Below are positions 54,566 to 64,000 of a DNA stretch of 64,000 bases, one piece after another. A program made the position numbers and the translations under genes. This stretch comes from Stramonita haemastoma. Taxonomy: Eukaryota; Mollusca; Gastropoda; Neogastropoda; Muricidae. A model generated the notes under the pieces. The model had not been told where the DNA came from, made no database searches, and was given only the letters and a program-made list of their open reading frames with translations. Positions within the stretch are counted from its first letter, which is position 1. Every line of letters starts with the position of its first letter. The stretch lies in contig CM060317.1 of NCBI GenBank assembly GCA_030674155.1, positions 44,215,165 to 44,279,164 on the forward strand. The letters are read 5' to 3'.

Positions 54566-55383
54566 TTCCTGATGTACCTGAGTGCTTATTTCATTTTCCC
54601 CGAAATGAAAAGAATAAGGAAATAAAATAGCCTAAATAAAAGACTTCTTTCTGAAGGCAGTGCAGTGCACTACGTTATGATTATAGCTTCTTCATCGTAT
54701 TGCACTGTTTCGTATCGATCTTCAGCGATCTGAGGTTCTTGTGTATTCAACACCAGGTTTTAGTTCTTCATGTGGCATAACAGTGCATATGATTTTGTGT
54801 GTTATGATTCACTTTGGATTTTATTTCTTTAGTGGTATGGTTTGGCATTAAAATACAACCCTGTCATGTCAGATCATATCGTATCGTATTGTATTGTATT
54901 ATTGTATTGTATTGTTTTGCATCTTGGGGCTTTCCACGTATTCTTCGTTGGAAAATATGTCGCCAAAGAGCAGCGCCATCTTTGTAAATGTAAATGTTTG
55001 GCTGTCTGTGCATCCGTTTTAGGCTCAAGAGAGTTGTCCTTGGAAAGCTCCTGTAGAAAACTATATTCCCACAGGGAAAGATGTACGACATACACTTGCA
55101 AACAGGAATATTAAAACAAAAACCCAGCCCAAAACGGTGGCTCAGCTCCCGTGGTGACGCACTTTCCCTGGGAACAGCCGCCCCGATTTCACGCGAAATA
55201 ATCAGCCATGACCTCAAGAAACACACACTGCAATTACCATTTAAACTGATGCAGAAGTGAATGGCATTCCCATTTTGTGAGTGTGAATCGAATGTCATTA
55301 TACTACTAAAAAGATCCACTGAATGCTTAACAATGAATCTCTGTATGATGTTTTCTCCCCTAGTCTCTCATCCTTCCATTTCC

Positions 55384-55414
<31 letters not shown>

Positions 55415-55864
55415 GCTATTTCCCCTTATCATTTATAACTATGATGTATGAGGGCTGGGGTAGCATAGTGGTTAGAGCGTTGTGCTCATGATCAGTCGGC
55501 CCGAGTTTGAGCCAAAACCGCGGCACTCATTCAGAGGGATTTCTTCCCTGGAATTAACCTCAACATTGACTTCACTTCCCCAAAAGTCCTTCCGAGGAGA
55601 CTATAAATGGAGGTTCCTTGTACAAACGCAATTAGAACATCTCCCTCACTCGTTAAAACCAGTTCCGCCTTTCAGAATAGTCGAAATGTGACTACCTGAA
55701 ATGGCGGGCAAAAACCAAACCCCCCACCCCCAAAAAACACCAAAAAAACCCAAACAAAAAACCCAACACCGGTCGTATACGCAAAATATCACCACTACTG
55801 GTGAACCTCGGAGCTCTAGTCAAGGAACGAAAACATTAAAAAAAGATTTTCATAACCTCTACTG

Positions 55865-55945
<81 letters not shown>

Positions 55946-55965
55946 TTATAATATATTTTCAAATA

Positions 55966-56010
<45 letters not shown>

Positions 56011-57596
56011 TTATTTATTTATTTATTTATTTTTTACTCTACCCTTATTCTTGTCAAAGAAGTGCTTAAGTGCAGTGACCTTTGAAAAGAATGTCATGGT
56101 TGTCTATAATATATCAGGTAAAAAGCTAAGTGTCATGTTTACCGGCTGCCTCATGTCAAAGCTGGACATTATCAATCCTGCTAAGCAGAACATAAAATTT
56201 GGGGATCTTTGTTGCTTTCTTGAATAAACATGTGAAGATGTATGATATCTGCAAACATGCCGCCCAGGCGAATGGACATGCCTAGAACAACAAAAGCCCG
56301 AGAAAGGCAGAACAGAGAGAGGAATGGAGGGTACTGGTTGTCAAGTTCTCAGGGGTGCCCCCACGGTCCCCAGACTAAGGTGTAGATAGATAGATAGATA
56401 GGTAGATAGATAGATAGATAGGTAGATAGGCACATAGATAGATAGAGAGATAGAGAGATAGATAGATGTTAGCTTAAACCAACCAGCCAACCAAACTATA
56501 CACCTGTCAAAACCAGAAATAGCAGATTATGAACATCAACAGCAAGGAAGCAAAGATTTACAAGCACACAAAGCAGAGCAAAATGATAAATGAAAAAAGA
56601 CTGAAAGGAAGAAACAAGAAGCACACAAACTAAAAAAAAAAACGAACCCCCCAAATAAACAACAACAAAACAAAACAACAACAACAAACACACAACAAAA
56701 CCCCCAAACAAAACAAACAAAAAACAAACACAAAACATCAGCAAAGTAAAATATACGAGCAAAGTACAACGAAAGCAAAGAAGAAAACACCCCTTTAAGG
56801 TTACATAATGTTTAAAAAAAAATCCCTATTACAACGCAATTACCTACAAAAACTTTCTTAAAGCAAGACAAAGCGTAAAGAAACCTCCACTAAAACAATA
56901 CGAAAAACGCCGCCAAAAAATCCATAAAACAATGCAAAACGTAAAAATAAAACTTTTCCTAAAACAATACAAACCCCACAAAAATTCATGAATTGATATA
57001 AAACGTAAAAATTAAAACTTTGCCTAAACAATACAAAAAGTACAAAAATTCCCGAATTAATACAAAAGGTAAAAAAAAAAAAAGGTCACTAAAACGATAC
57101 AATACAAAACGTAAAAACAAAACCCTGACCATAAAAATGAAAAATGTAAACAATGGACTGAACACAAAAGGAAGAAAATAAATAAAGAAAAAGAGAAAGG
57201 AAGAAGAAACAGACAGGGAGAAAAGAATGAAAAAAAAAGACGAGGAGAAAGGAAGAAAAAAAAGAAAAGAAAGAAAAACAGAAAAAGGAATGGAAACAGA
57301 ATAGGACAGAAAGACGGAGAAAAGAAGGAGAAAGAAAATAAGAAAGACATACAAGGAGAAAGAAAAGAAAAGAAAGAAAGAAAGAAAAGAAAAAAAAGAA
57401 AAGAAATAAAGAAAAAAGGAGCAGCAAGAAAAAAGGAAGGAGAAAAAAGCAAGAGAGAAAATAGACAGGAAGGATGAAAAAAAGAAAGATGGAGAGACAG
57501 CAAGGAAAAGGAAAGAAACAAAGGGAAAACGGAAGAAAAACAGAAAGAAAAACAAAACAAAACGAGCAAGGCAAAATAAAACAAATTCATGAAGAG

Positions 57597-57690
<94 letters not shown>

Positions 57691-58443
57691 CTGCCTGTTC
57701 CGCTTTTCGTAAGAGTAGGCCATCGTGTGCCGGTGGGAACAGATGACAAGATTTACAAAACTGCATACACACGGGGACTGGATGTAAAAAAGCACAAGAG
57801 TGCTTATCCCATTATCCTCGATATAAAAGAAGAGGAAGAAGAAAAAAGTAACCACACATTAATATGGGCGGATAGCCTAGTGGTCAGAACATTGCACTGG
57901 CAATTTGAAGACCCGGGTTCGAGTCCGGTCGAGGAAATTTTCTTCCTGGAGTTAACATCAGTGCTGACTCCACTCTCCCCAAAAGTCCTTCGGATGAGAC
58001 TTTAAACCGAGGCCCCGTGTGCGAATGCACGCAGAACATCTTGCGCACACGTTAAATCCTGTTCCGCTTTTCGTAAGAGTAGGCCATCGTGTGCCGGTGG
58101 GAACAGATGACAATATTTACACAAAACTGCATACACACGGGGACCGGATGAAAAAAAGCACATGATTGCTTATTCTGTTATCCTCGATATAAAAGAATAA
58201 ATAAATAAATAAAATAAATAAATATCAATGGGTCCTTTTTTGTTTTTGTCCTCAGAGACCAGCGGGTCTGGGTCAGGGGCGGCAACTGGAGGCAGCGGGG
58301 ACAGGGGAGGCTACAGGGGCAGCCAGGGCGGCCCGGGTTACCCCTCCCGTCCCTACCCGAACTTCAACAGAAACGCCATCCAGTCTCAGAAAGCGGCCCT
58401 GCCCTTGTTGTACTACTACTTCTTCGACAACTACGTCTTTTGA
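53056..58443 (+). CDS. Secreted Gly/Tyr-rich peptide, 81 aa, two exons, uncharacterised
   Basis: Exon 1 is 53056-53113 and exon 2 is 58256-58443. The donor GTCGTAAGTA and the acceptor TTTTTGTCCTCAG flank an intron of about 5.1 kb, and the phase (1) matches exactly. Exon 1 is almost all signal peptide (MQTTFGVILIVMCFASGLC). The mature chain, about 62 residues, begins QTSGSGSGAATGG, has a Gly/Arg/Tyr/Pro stretch (DRGGYRGSQGGPGYPSRPYP), then NRNAIQSQKAALP and an aromatic end LLYYYFFDNYVF. After the signal it has no cysteine. The composition recalls matrix, mucus or egg-capsule proteins, but I recognise no family. A TATA box at 52992 and AATAAA at 59110 frame the gene. An unseen small phase-1 exon inside the intron cannot be excluded. 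Confidence 0.8.
53190..54420 (-). pseudogene. Decayed endonuclease/RT LINE in the peptide gene intron
   Basis: From high to low coordinates the minus strand gives: ARGEAIYRCVTHL, EEQAGFRTGRTTKEQTFNQR, HHNFVDFKSNRVWW, HQGCLLSPTLINIFSEIIM, SIGG, MRSLIMSIFLYACEMWTIT and EMKCFRKLLGISNKDH. Frameshifts and stops are scattered. The catalytic FADD block is not readable. Same family as the LINE at 14739. Confidence 0.85.
54470..54560 (+). repeat. (GT)n microsatellite
   Basis: Nearly pure GT, about 90 bases, next to the 5' end of the LINE relic. Confidence 0.95.
54870..55222 (+). repeat. SINE family B fragment, with an ATTGT-repeat tract beside it
   Basis: TATTGTATTGTATT repeats at 54885-54915 resemble the tail of a reverse copy. 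At 55027-55222 a forward body follows: GAGAGTTGTCCTTGGAAAGC, GGTGACGCACTTTCCCTGGG, CCCCGATTTCACGCG. Confidence 0.55.
55450..55690 (+). repeat. SINE family A-like head and body, diverged
   Basis: A box-like TAGCATAGTGG, B box-like CCGAGTTTGAGCC, then TTCCCTGGAATTAACCTCAA, CCAAAAGTCCTTCCGAGG and CGTTAAAACCAGTTCCGCC. It continues into the T tail module instead of the usual A-type end. Confidence 0.7.
55680..55832 (+). repeat. SINE 3' tail module (family T), copy 7
   Basis: GAAATGTGACTACCTGAAAT, GGCGGGCAAAAACC, CCGGTCGTATACGCAAAATA and GAACCTCGGAGCTCTAGTCA blocks are split by an A/C-rich insert. It forms one composite element with the family A-like head before it. Confidence 0.65.
55867..56003 (+). 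repeat. (AAT)n microsatellite
   Basis: AAT trinucleotides with one interruption near 55945-55965. Confidence 0.95.
56380..56465 (+). repeat. (GATA)n with GGTA/GAGA variants
   Basis: Imperfect GATA repeats. Confidence 0.85.
56470..57595. other. Purine-rich intronic sequence
   Basis: Almost all A and G with some C (AAAGAAAGAAAG-type tracts, AAACAACAAAAC tracts). The long reverse frames across it are low-complexity products, not genes. Confidence 0.6.
57599..57686 (+). repeat. (CA)n microsatellite
   Basis: Pure CA, about 88 bases, followed directly by a truncated SINE-A. Confidence 0.95.
57693..57830 (+). repeat. SINE family A, 3' third
   Basis: Runs from CCTGTTCCGCTTTTCG to TTATCCTCGATATAAAAGAA, well preserved. 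Confidence 0.9.
57866..58222 (+). repeat. SINE family A, best full-length copy
   Basis: A box TAGCCTAGTGG (57873-57883) and B box GGTTCGAGTCC (57916-57926) are 33 bases apart, as in tRNA-derived pol III promoters. The body is intact (TTCGGATGAGACTTTAAACC, CACGCAGAACATCTTGCGC, GGCCATCGTGTGCCGGTGGG) and the end has TATCCTCGATATAAAAG and an AATA-repeat tail. It ends 34 bases before exon 2 of the Gly/Tyr-rich peptide gene. Confidence 0.93.
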
Positions 58444-58895
58444 ATGCTCGCTCCGCACTGATGCGGATGAAAGCTGAACATTGCCTTTCTGACATCATTT
58501 TTGGAGTAATGTGTTGCTGTTAACATGTAACCTGTGTTAGAACTAGGAGTTTGGGATGAGTTGATGTTAAAGTGTATACCCTGTGTTCTAGGAGTTTTGA
58601 ATGTTTTGATGGTTATTGGTATTATATACTTGCCCTTTTAGTAGGTTTATATTTAGAATATTCTGTTTTTTCTATTGTTTCTATTTTTCCCCCAACAGAA
58701 ATGTTTCATCCATATTTTAGATGAAAGCCTTGTGCCTATAAATGTGCCTCTTAGAGAGGAATTCGTTCTAATTTTTTTTTTCGAAAAGGATTTATACTTT
58801 GCTATTACAGATTTACTTCCGAGACTTGACCTTAAGATTTGATGATATTAGAAATTGTCCTATATTTAAGATTTCAGGGTGGATTTTATTGTATA

Positions 58896-58982
58896 TGTAT
58901 ATGTATATATATATAGAGAGAGATATAGATATAGATATAGATATATAGATAGATATATAGATAGATATATAGATATATATAT

Positions 58983-59034
<52 letters not shown>
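58896..59034. repeat. (TA)n with GATATA variants, in the 3' UTR
   Basis: TATATAGATA-type repeats turn into a pure TA tract. It lies between the peptide gene stop and its polyadenylation signal, so it would be transcribed. Confidence 0.9.
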
Positions 59035-59036
<2 letters not shown>

Positions 59037-59109
59037 CACCTTTGTTCAACACCTGTATGTTTTCTGATACCTTGTAGACAGACCTTCATTGGAATGCCAG
59101 CATTCTACA

Positions 59110-59115
59110 AATAAA
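59110..59115 (+). terminator. Polyadenylation signal of the Gly/Tyr-rich peptide gene
   Basis: AATAAA lies about 670 bases after the stop codon, and no clear signal appears nearer. It gives a 3' UTR that includes the TA tract. Confidence 0.55.
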
Positions 59116-59225
59116 GGCTATTGCTGATAACATAAATTCCACTGATGTTTTAGTTTTGTTTTTTGGATGGCATTATCAACTGATTAGTGTAACTGCTGTG
59201 AGCTAGCTGGGGTCAGGTAATTATT

Positions 59226-59525
59226 TGTTTTATTTATTTTGTTTATTTACTTTATTCTTTTATATCCAGGATAATGGGATAAGCACTCTTGTGCTTTTCT
59301 TCATCTAGTCCCCGTGTGTATGTAGTTGTGTAAATATTGTCATCTGTTCCCACCGGCACACAATGGCCTACTCTTACGAAAAGCGGAATAGGATGTAACG
59401 TGTGCGCAAGATGTTCTGCGTGCGTTCGAAGACGGGGCCTCGGTTTACAGTCTCATCCGAAAGACTTTTGGGTAGAGTGGAGTCAGCACTGATGTTTACT
59501 CCAGGGGAATAATCCCCTCCAACCT
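59226..59525 (-). repeat. SINE family A, reverse copy lacking its head
   Basis: ATATCCAGGATAATGGGATA, CACCGGCACACAATGGCC, CGCAAGATGTTCTGCGTGCG and ACTCCAGGGGAATAATCCCC blocks in reverse. It stops before the B box and joins the duplicated UTR segment at 59525. Confidence 0.88.
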
Positions 59526-59597
59526 TTTAGCAGATTTATATTTGGAATATTCTGTTCTTTCTATTGTTTTTAAATTTTTCCCAACAGAAATATTTCC
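59525..59597 (+). repeat. Copy of the peptide gene 3' UTR segment
   Basis: The segment TTTATATTTGGAATATTCTG to CCAACAGAAATATTTCC repeats 58636-58708 with about ten differences. Confidence 0.85.
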
Positions 59598-59729
59598 ATG
59601 GGATTACCATGGACTAGCACATCTCTCACAAGGTCCCACAGCCACACCCGTCTTTGATCAGTGGGCTTCGCTTCTCCTAAGACACCTGTACACACGAACT
59701 TTTATGCATGTGCATACACTCCTGCATTT

Positions 59730-59732
<3 letters not shown>

Positions 59733-59798
<66 letters not shown>
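59733..59798 (+). repeat. (CA)n microsatellite
   Basis: Pure CA followed by a short TACACGCACACGTGTGCG stretch. Confidence 0.95.
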
Positions 59799-59804
<6 letters not shown>

Positions 59805-59904
59805 CACACGTGTGCGCGAAAGCCACGCTTCTATTTGAACAAAACCTCCCGGGTTTTTACTAGAGCATCATCCATGATGCTACGACAGATCCATGATGCA
59901 TAGA

Positions 59905-61850
59905 TCTACTGTGCCAGAGGTTCACTATGCTACAGATCCACTCTACCACAGATCCACTATACCACTATACCACAGATCCACTATACCATTATACCACAGA
60001 TACACTATACCACTATACCACAGATCCACTATACCACTATACCACAGGTCCACTATACCACAGATCCACTATACCACTATACCACAGGTCCACTATACCA
60101 CAAGTCCACTATACCACAGATCCACTATACCACAGGTCCACTATACCACAGGTCCACTATACCACAGGTCCACTATACCACTATATCACAGGTCCACTAT
60201 ACCACAGGTCCACTATACCACAGGTCCACTATACCACTATATCACAGATCCACTATACCACAGGTCCACTATACCACTATACCACAGGTCCACTATACCA
60301 CAGGTCCACTATACCACAGGTCCACTATACCACAGGTCCACTATACCACTATACCACAGGTCCAATATACCACAGGTCCACTATACCACAGGTCCACTAT
60401 ACCACAGGTCCACTATACCACAGGTCCACTATACCACTATATCACAGGTCCGCTATACCACTATATCACTATACCACTATATCACAGGTCCGCTATACCA
60501 CTATACCACAGGTCCACTATACCACTATATCACAGGTCTGCTATTCCACAGGTCCACTATACCACAGGTCCACTATACCACTATATCACAGGTCCACTAT
60601 ACCACAGGTCCACTATACCACAGGTCCACTATACACTATTCACAGGTCCACTATACCACAGGTCCACTATACCACAGGTCCACCATACCACAGGTCCACT
60701 ATACCACTATATCACAGGTCCACTATACCACAGGTCCACTATACCACAGGTCCACTATACCACTATATCACAGGTCCACTATACCACAGGTCCACTATAC
60801 CACTATATCACAGGTCCACTATACCACAGGTCCACTATACCACAGGTCCACTATACCACTATATCACAGGTCCACTATACCACAGGTCCACTATACACAG
60901 GTCCACTATACCACAGGTCCACTATACCACTATATCACAGGTCCACTATACCACAGGTCCACTATACCGCAGGTCCACTATACCACAGGTCCACTATATC
61001 ACAGGTCCACTATACCACAGGTCCACTATACCACAGGTCCACTATACCACTATACCACAGGTCCACTATACCACAGGTCCACTATACCACAGGTCCACTA
61101 TACCACAGGTCCACTATACCACTATATCACAGGTCCACTATACCACAGGTCCACTATACCACAGGTCCACTATACCACTATATCACAGGTCCACTATACC
61201 ACAGGTCCACTATACCACAGGTCCACTATACCACTATATCACAGGTCCACTATACCACAGGTCCACTATATCACAGGTCCACTATACCACAGGTCCACTA
61301 TACCACAGGTCTACTATACCACAGGTCACTATACCACTATACCACAGGTCCACTTTACCACAGGTCCACTATACCACTATACCACAAGTCCACTATACCA
61401 CAGGTCCACTATACCCCTATACCACAGGTCCACTATACCACAGGTCAACTATACCACTATGCCACAGGTCCACTTTGCTACAGGTCCACTATACCCAGAT
61501 CCACTATACCACTACACCACAAGTCCACTTACCACAGGTCCACTATACCACAGGTCCACTATACCCCAGGTCCACTATACCCCAGGTCCACTATACCACA
61601 GGTCCACTATACCACAGGTCCACTATACCACTATACCCCAGGTCCACTATACCACTATACCACAGGTCCACTATACCACAGGTCCACTATACCACTATAC
61701 CACAGGTCCACTATACCACTATACCACAGGTCCACTACAGGTCCACTATATCACTATGCCACAGGTCCACTTTGCTACAGGTACACTATACCCAGGTCCA
61801 CTTTGCCACAGATCCACTATACCACAGAGCTTCTATACCAAAAGTTTGCT
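59905..61850 (+). repeat. 16-bp minisatellite, about 2 kb
   Basis: The unit CCACTATACCACAGGT is repeated on the order of 100 times, with frequent 8-base ACTATACC or ACTATATC inserts. The unit has no stop in any forward frame, and 16 is one more than a multiple of three, so each frame cycles through the same 16 residues. Forward frames of over 640 codons result. Its ends are more diverged than its centre. Confidence 0.95.
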
Positions 61851-61854
61851 ATGC

Positions 61855-63220
61855 CACAATTCAGGCAGTACTATAGTTGTAATCTACACATGCTAAGCCC
61901 CCCTCCCCTTTCCTAAAAAAAAACAGGGGTTATAAGGCTGTGGCCCTAAAGCTGATTCATTTTGATGGTTAAACAGCAAACTTTTCATCTTCTGACCTGA
62001 AAATGTAGTGGAGAAAGAATAGTGTGCTGCTCTATGAAACAAAATGGCCGTAGGTGGAAACCGAAAGTACAGTTATCGCTTGTCACGTCTGTTTTCAAGA
62101 AGAACAAAACCAGTAGATGAAATCATTTAGAGACAACTATTGTGCGCTAGTTGCATTGGTTTCTGTTGCCTTTATAGCAAATAAAGACCAAACAAAGCGT
62201 CAGTTCTGGGCCAGACTATGCGTCTCTTGGTAACTGGCAATAGATTTGCATTTGTTTGCAACCGCCTGCAGGTCACTACTATTAATTTTATCTCATGGTC
62301 AGCAAAAAACCAGTTGTTTTAGTTTTTGCTACCTCAGTAATCTAGTCTCTGAAATCCATTTTCATCAGTCATGAGGGGTTGAGTGCAGTTTGAGCCTTGC
62401 TTTATTTTGGATTCTAATGGACAGAAATCTATTCAGTTGGGGCAATTAATGGATAAATTACCTTCCTTGGACACATTGCCATCTGCTACTCTTGGTTTGT
62501 GTCATCCATGTACACACATGCATTTGAACCATTATCTAGTTCTTTCACACAAAAATGTACATTAAGCTCATTATCATCGTTTGAGAGACATTCCTTGATT
62601 TTCAAGGGTTATCAAGGATTTTTTTTTTTGGTTATGGTTAATATTTTGTCCTTTTCAAGAGGCTTCAAAGCCTTGATATGGAGTTGTCATAATTCAAAGG
62701 GTTTTAAGGGGTTTCAAGGAGCGTGCGAATCCTGCTATCCCTTCTTCAGGTTCCAGCTGTTACCCTGTGTTTGAACCAACCATTTTATCGGACATGTTTT
62801 TCTTTCAACGGAAGAAACAAAATGGTGACTGGGCATTCTCTTGCAAGGCTTGTATATGAGATCTCAGGATGTCTGTTTGTGTGTCTCTTAGCACTGAACA
62901 AGTACAATCACTCCTTCAATTCCAACCCCTCTGCTGGTGACACTTTCCTTTAATCTCCATTTCATTTTTTTTGTTGGAGGAGGAGGTGCAGCTTTTCTCC
63001 ATTTCTCATTATTTGCTTTTGGTATGCACACCTGTGCAGTTAGCACTGCACAGATTACCCGTGAACTGCTACACTTCCCATCAATGAATTGTGGTGTACA
63101 CTGCAACATACAGAGTCACATCTAAGGTCTTTTTGAGGAACACAGGCCTGAAGCTGTGAATGTGACACTCATGCTGCACCTTTCTTCATAACTGACTGAT
63201 CTGCTGTGTGGTGATGGGGC
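61855..63220. other. Unassigned sequence
   Basis: No convincing exon, RNA or repeat family. A few short frames are present. T-rich runs occur near 62620 and 62965. Confidence 0.35.
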
Positions 63221-63224
63221 TGTT

Positions 63225-64000
63225 CTGTTTGTGTATGGTAGGGCTGTTCTGTGTATGGTAGGGCTGTTCTGTGTATGGTAGGGCTGTTCTGTGTATGTAG
63301 GGCTGTTCTGTGTATGTGTATAGGTGCTGTTCTGTGTATGGTAGGGCTGTTCTGTTCTGTGTATGGTAGGGCTGTTCTTGTATGGTAGGCTGTTCTGTGT
63401 ATGGTAGGCGTCTGTTTACTGTTCTGTGTATGGTAGGGCTGTTCTGTTCTGTGTATGGTAGGGCTGTTCTGGATGTAGGGCTGTTCTGTGTATGGTAGGG
63501 CTGTTCTGTTATGGTAGGCTGTTCTGTGTATGGTAGGCTGTTCTGTGTATGGTAGGGCTGTTCTGTTCTGTGTATGGTAGGGTGTTCTGTTCTGTGTATG
63601 GTAGGGCGTTCTGTGATGGTAGGGCTGTTCTGTGTATGGTAGGGCGTCTGTTCTGTGTATGGTAGGGCTGTTCTGTTCTGTGTATGGTAGGGTCTGTGTA
63701 TAGGCTGTTCTGTGTATGGTAGGGCTGTTCTGTGTATGGTAGGGCTGTTCTGTGTTGTGTATTGGTATGGTGGCTGTTGTTCTGTGTGTTTGGTAGGGCT
63801 GTTCTGTGTATGGTAGGGTGTTCTGTGTATGGTAGGGCTGCTTCTGTGTATGGTAGGGCTGTTCTGTTTGTGTATGGTAGGGCTGTTCTGTGTATGGTAG
63901 GGCTGTTCTGTGTATGGTAGGGCTGTTCTGTGTATGGTGGGCTGTCTGTTGGTGTCTGTTCGTGTATGGTAGGTCTGTTTGTGTATGGTAGGGCTGTTTT
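63225..64000 (+). repeat. 20-bp minisatellite running off the window end
   Basis: The unit TGTGTATGGTAGGGCTGTTC recurs more than 30 times. Many units carry small indels scattered irregularly, and the array is not finished at position 64000. Confidence 0.93.

Noticed and set aside
56986..57855. Minus-strand frame of 289 codons
   Set aside because: It spans a (CA)n tract, a SINE fragment and an A/G-rich region; its Phe/Leu/Ser-rich product is low complexity.
57867..57930. Possible tRNA gene (A and B boxes)
   Set aside because: The boxes belong to the head of a SINE present in many copies; the cloverleaf arms do not close and no pol III terminator ends it.
59893..61896. Open frames of 667 and 649 codons
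   Set aside because: They are produced by a stop-free 16-bp minisatellite that is open in every forward frame; there is no signal peptide, domain or codon bias.

Overview
The window looks like animal nuclear DNA, most likely from a gastropod mollusc. This is inferred from intron-rich genes with GT/AG junctions, a dense load of (TG)n, (GA)n, (TA)n and minisatellite arrays, several tRNA-derived SINE families, and endonuclease/reverse-transcriptase LINE relics of the type common in snail genomes. Nothing prokaryotic, viral or organellar was seen. No species can be named from the sequence alone.

Three spliced protein genes can be reconstructed by eye from splice sites, reading phase and domain sense; none is visible as one long open frame. 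(1) Plus strand, 13651-21568: five exons encoding a 163-residue secreted protein with eight cysteines outside the signal peptide, with a TATA box upstream. Its last exon is followed in frame, after one TGA, by a diverged tandem copy of its own C-terminus. (2) Minus strand, 41124-30776: nine exons encoding a DEK_C plus SWIB/MDM2-domain chromatin protein (spp27/UAF30-like). The 5' exon was not found and one exon carries a 1-base frame conflict in an A5 run. Just before its last exon, a 56-bp tandem repeat presents six extra copies of the 3' splice site and exon start. (3) Plus strand, 53056-58443: two exons encoding an 81-residue secreted glycine- and tyrosine-rich peptide, with a TATA box 60 bases before the ATG and a polyadenylation signal at 59110.

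Layout. 1-7.5 kb: mostly unexplained sequence with two weak candidate 3' exons. 7.5-13.4 kb: SINEs and several decayed LINEs, ending in a SINE whose head derives from 5S rRNA. 13.65-21.7 kb: gene 1, with a young LINE in intron 1 and a LINE nested inside a SINE in intron 3. 21.7-30.7 kb: microsatellites, minisatellites and unexplained sequence. 30.7-41.1 kb: gene 2, whose introns hold minisatellites, a hAT-like element and SINEs. 41.1-52.9 kb: SINEs, minisatellites and unexplained sequence. 53.0-59.1 kb: gene 3, whose intron holds a decayed LINE and SINE copies. 59.2-64 kb: a 2-kb 16-bp minisatellite and a 20-bp minisatellite running off the window end.

The three genes show no sign of acting in one pathway: two are secreted products and one is nuclear. 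The most interesting material is the two undescribed secreted proteins, the repeated splice acceptor, the TGA-separated duplicated C-terminus, and the mosaic build of the SINE families.
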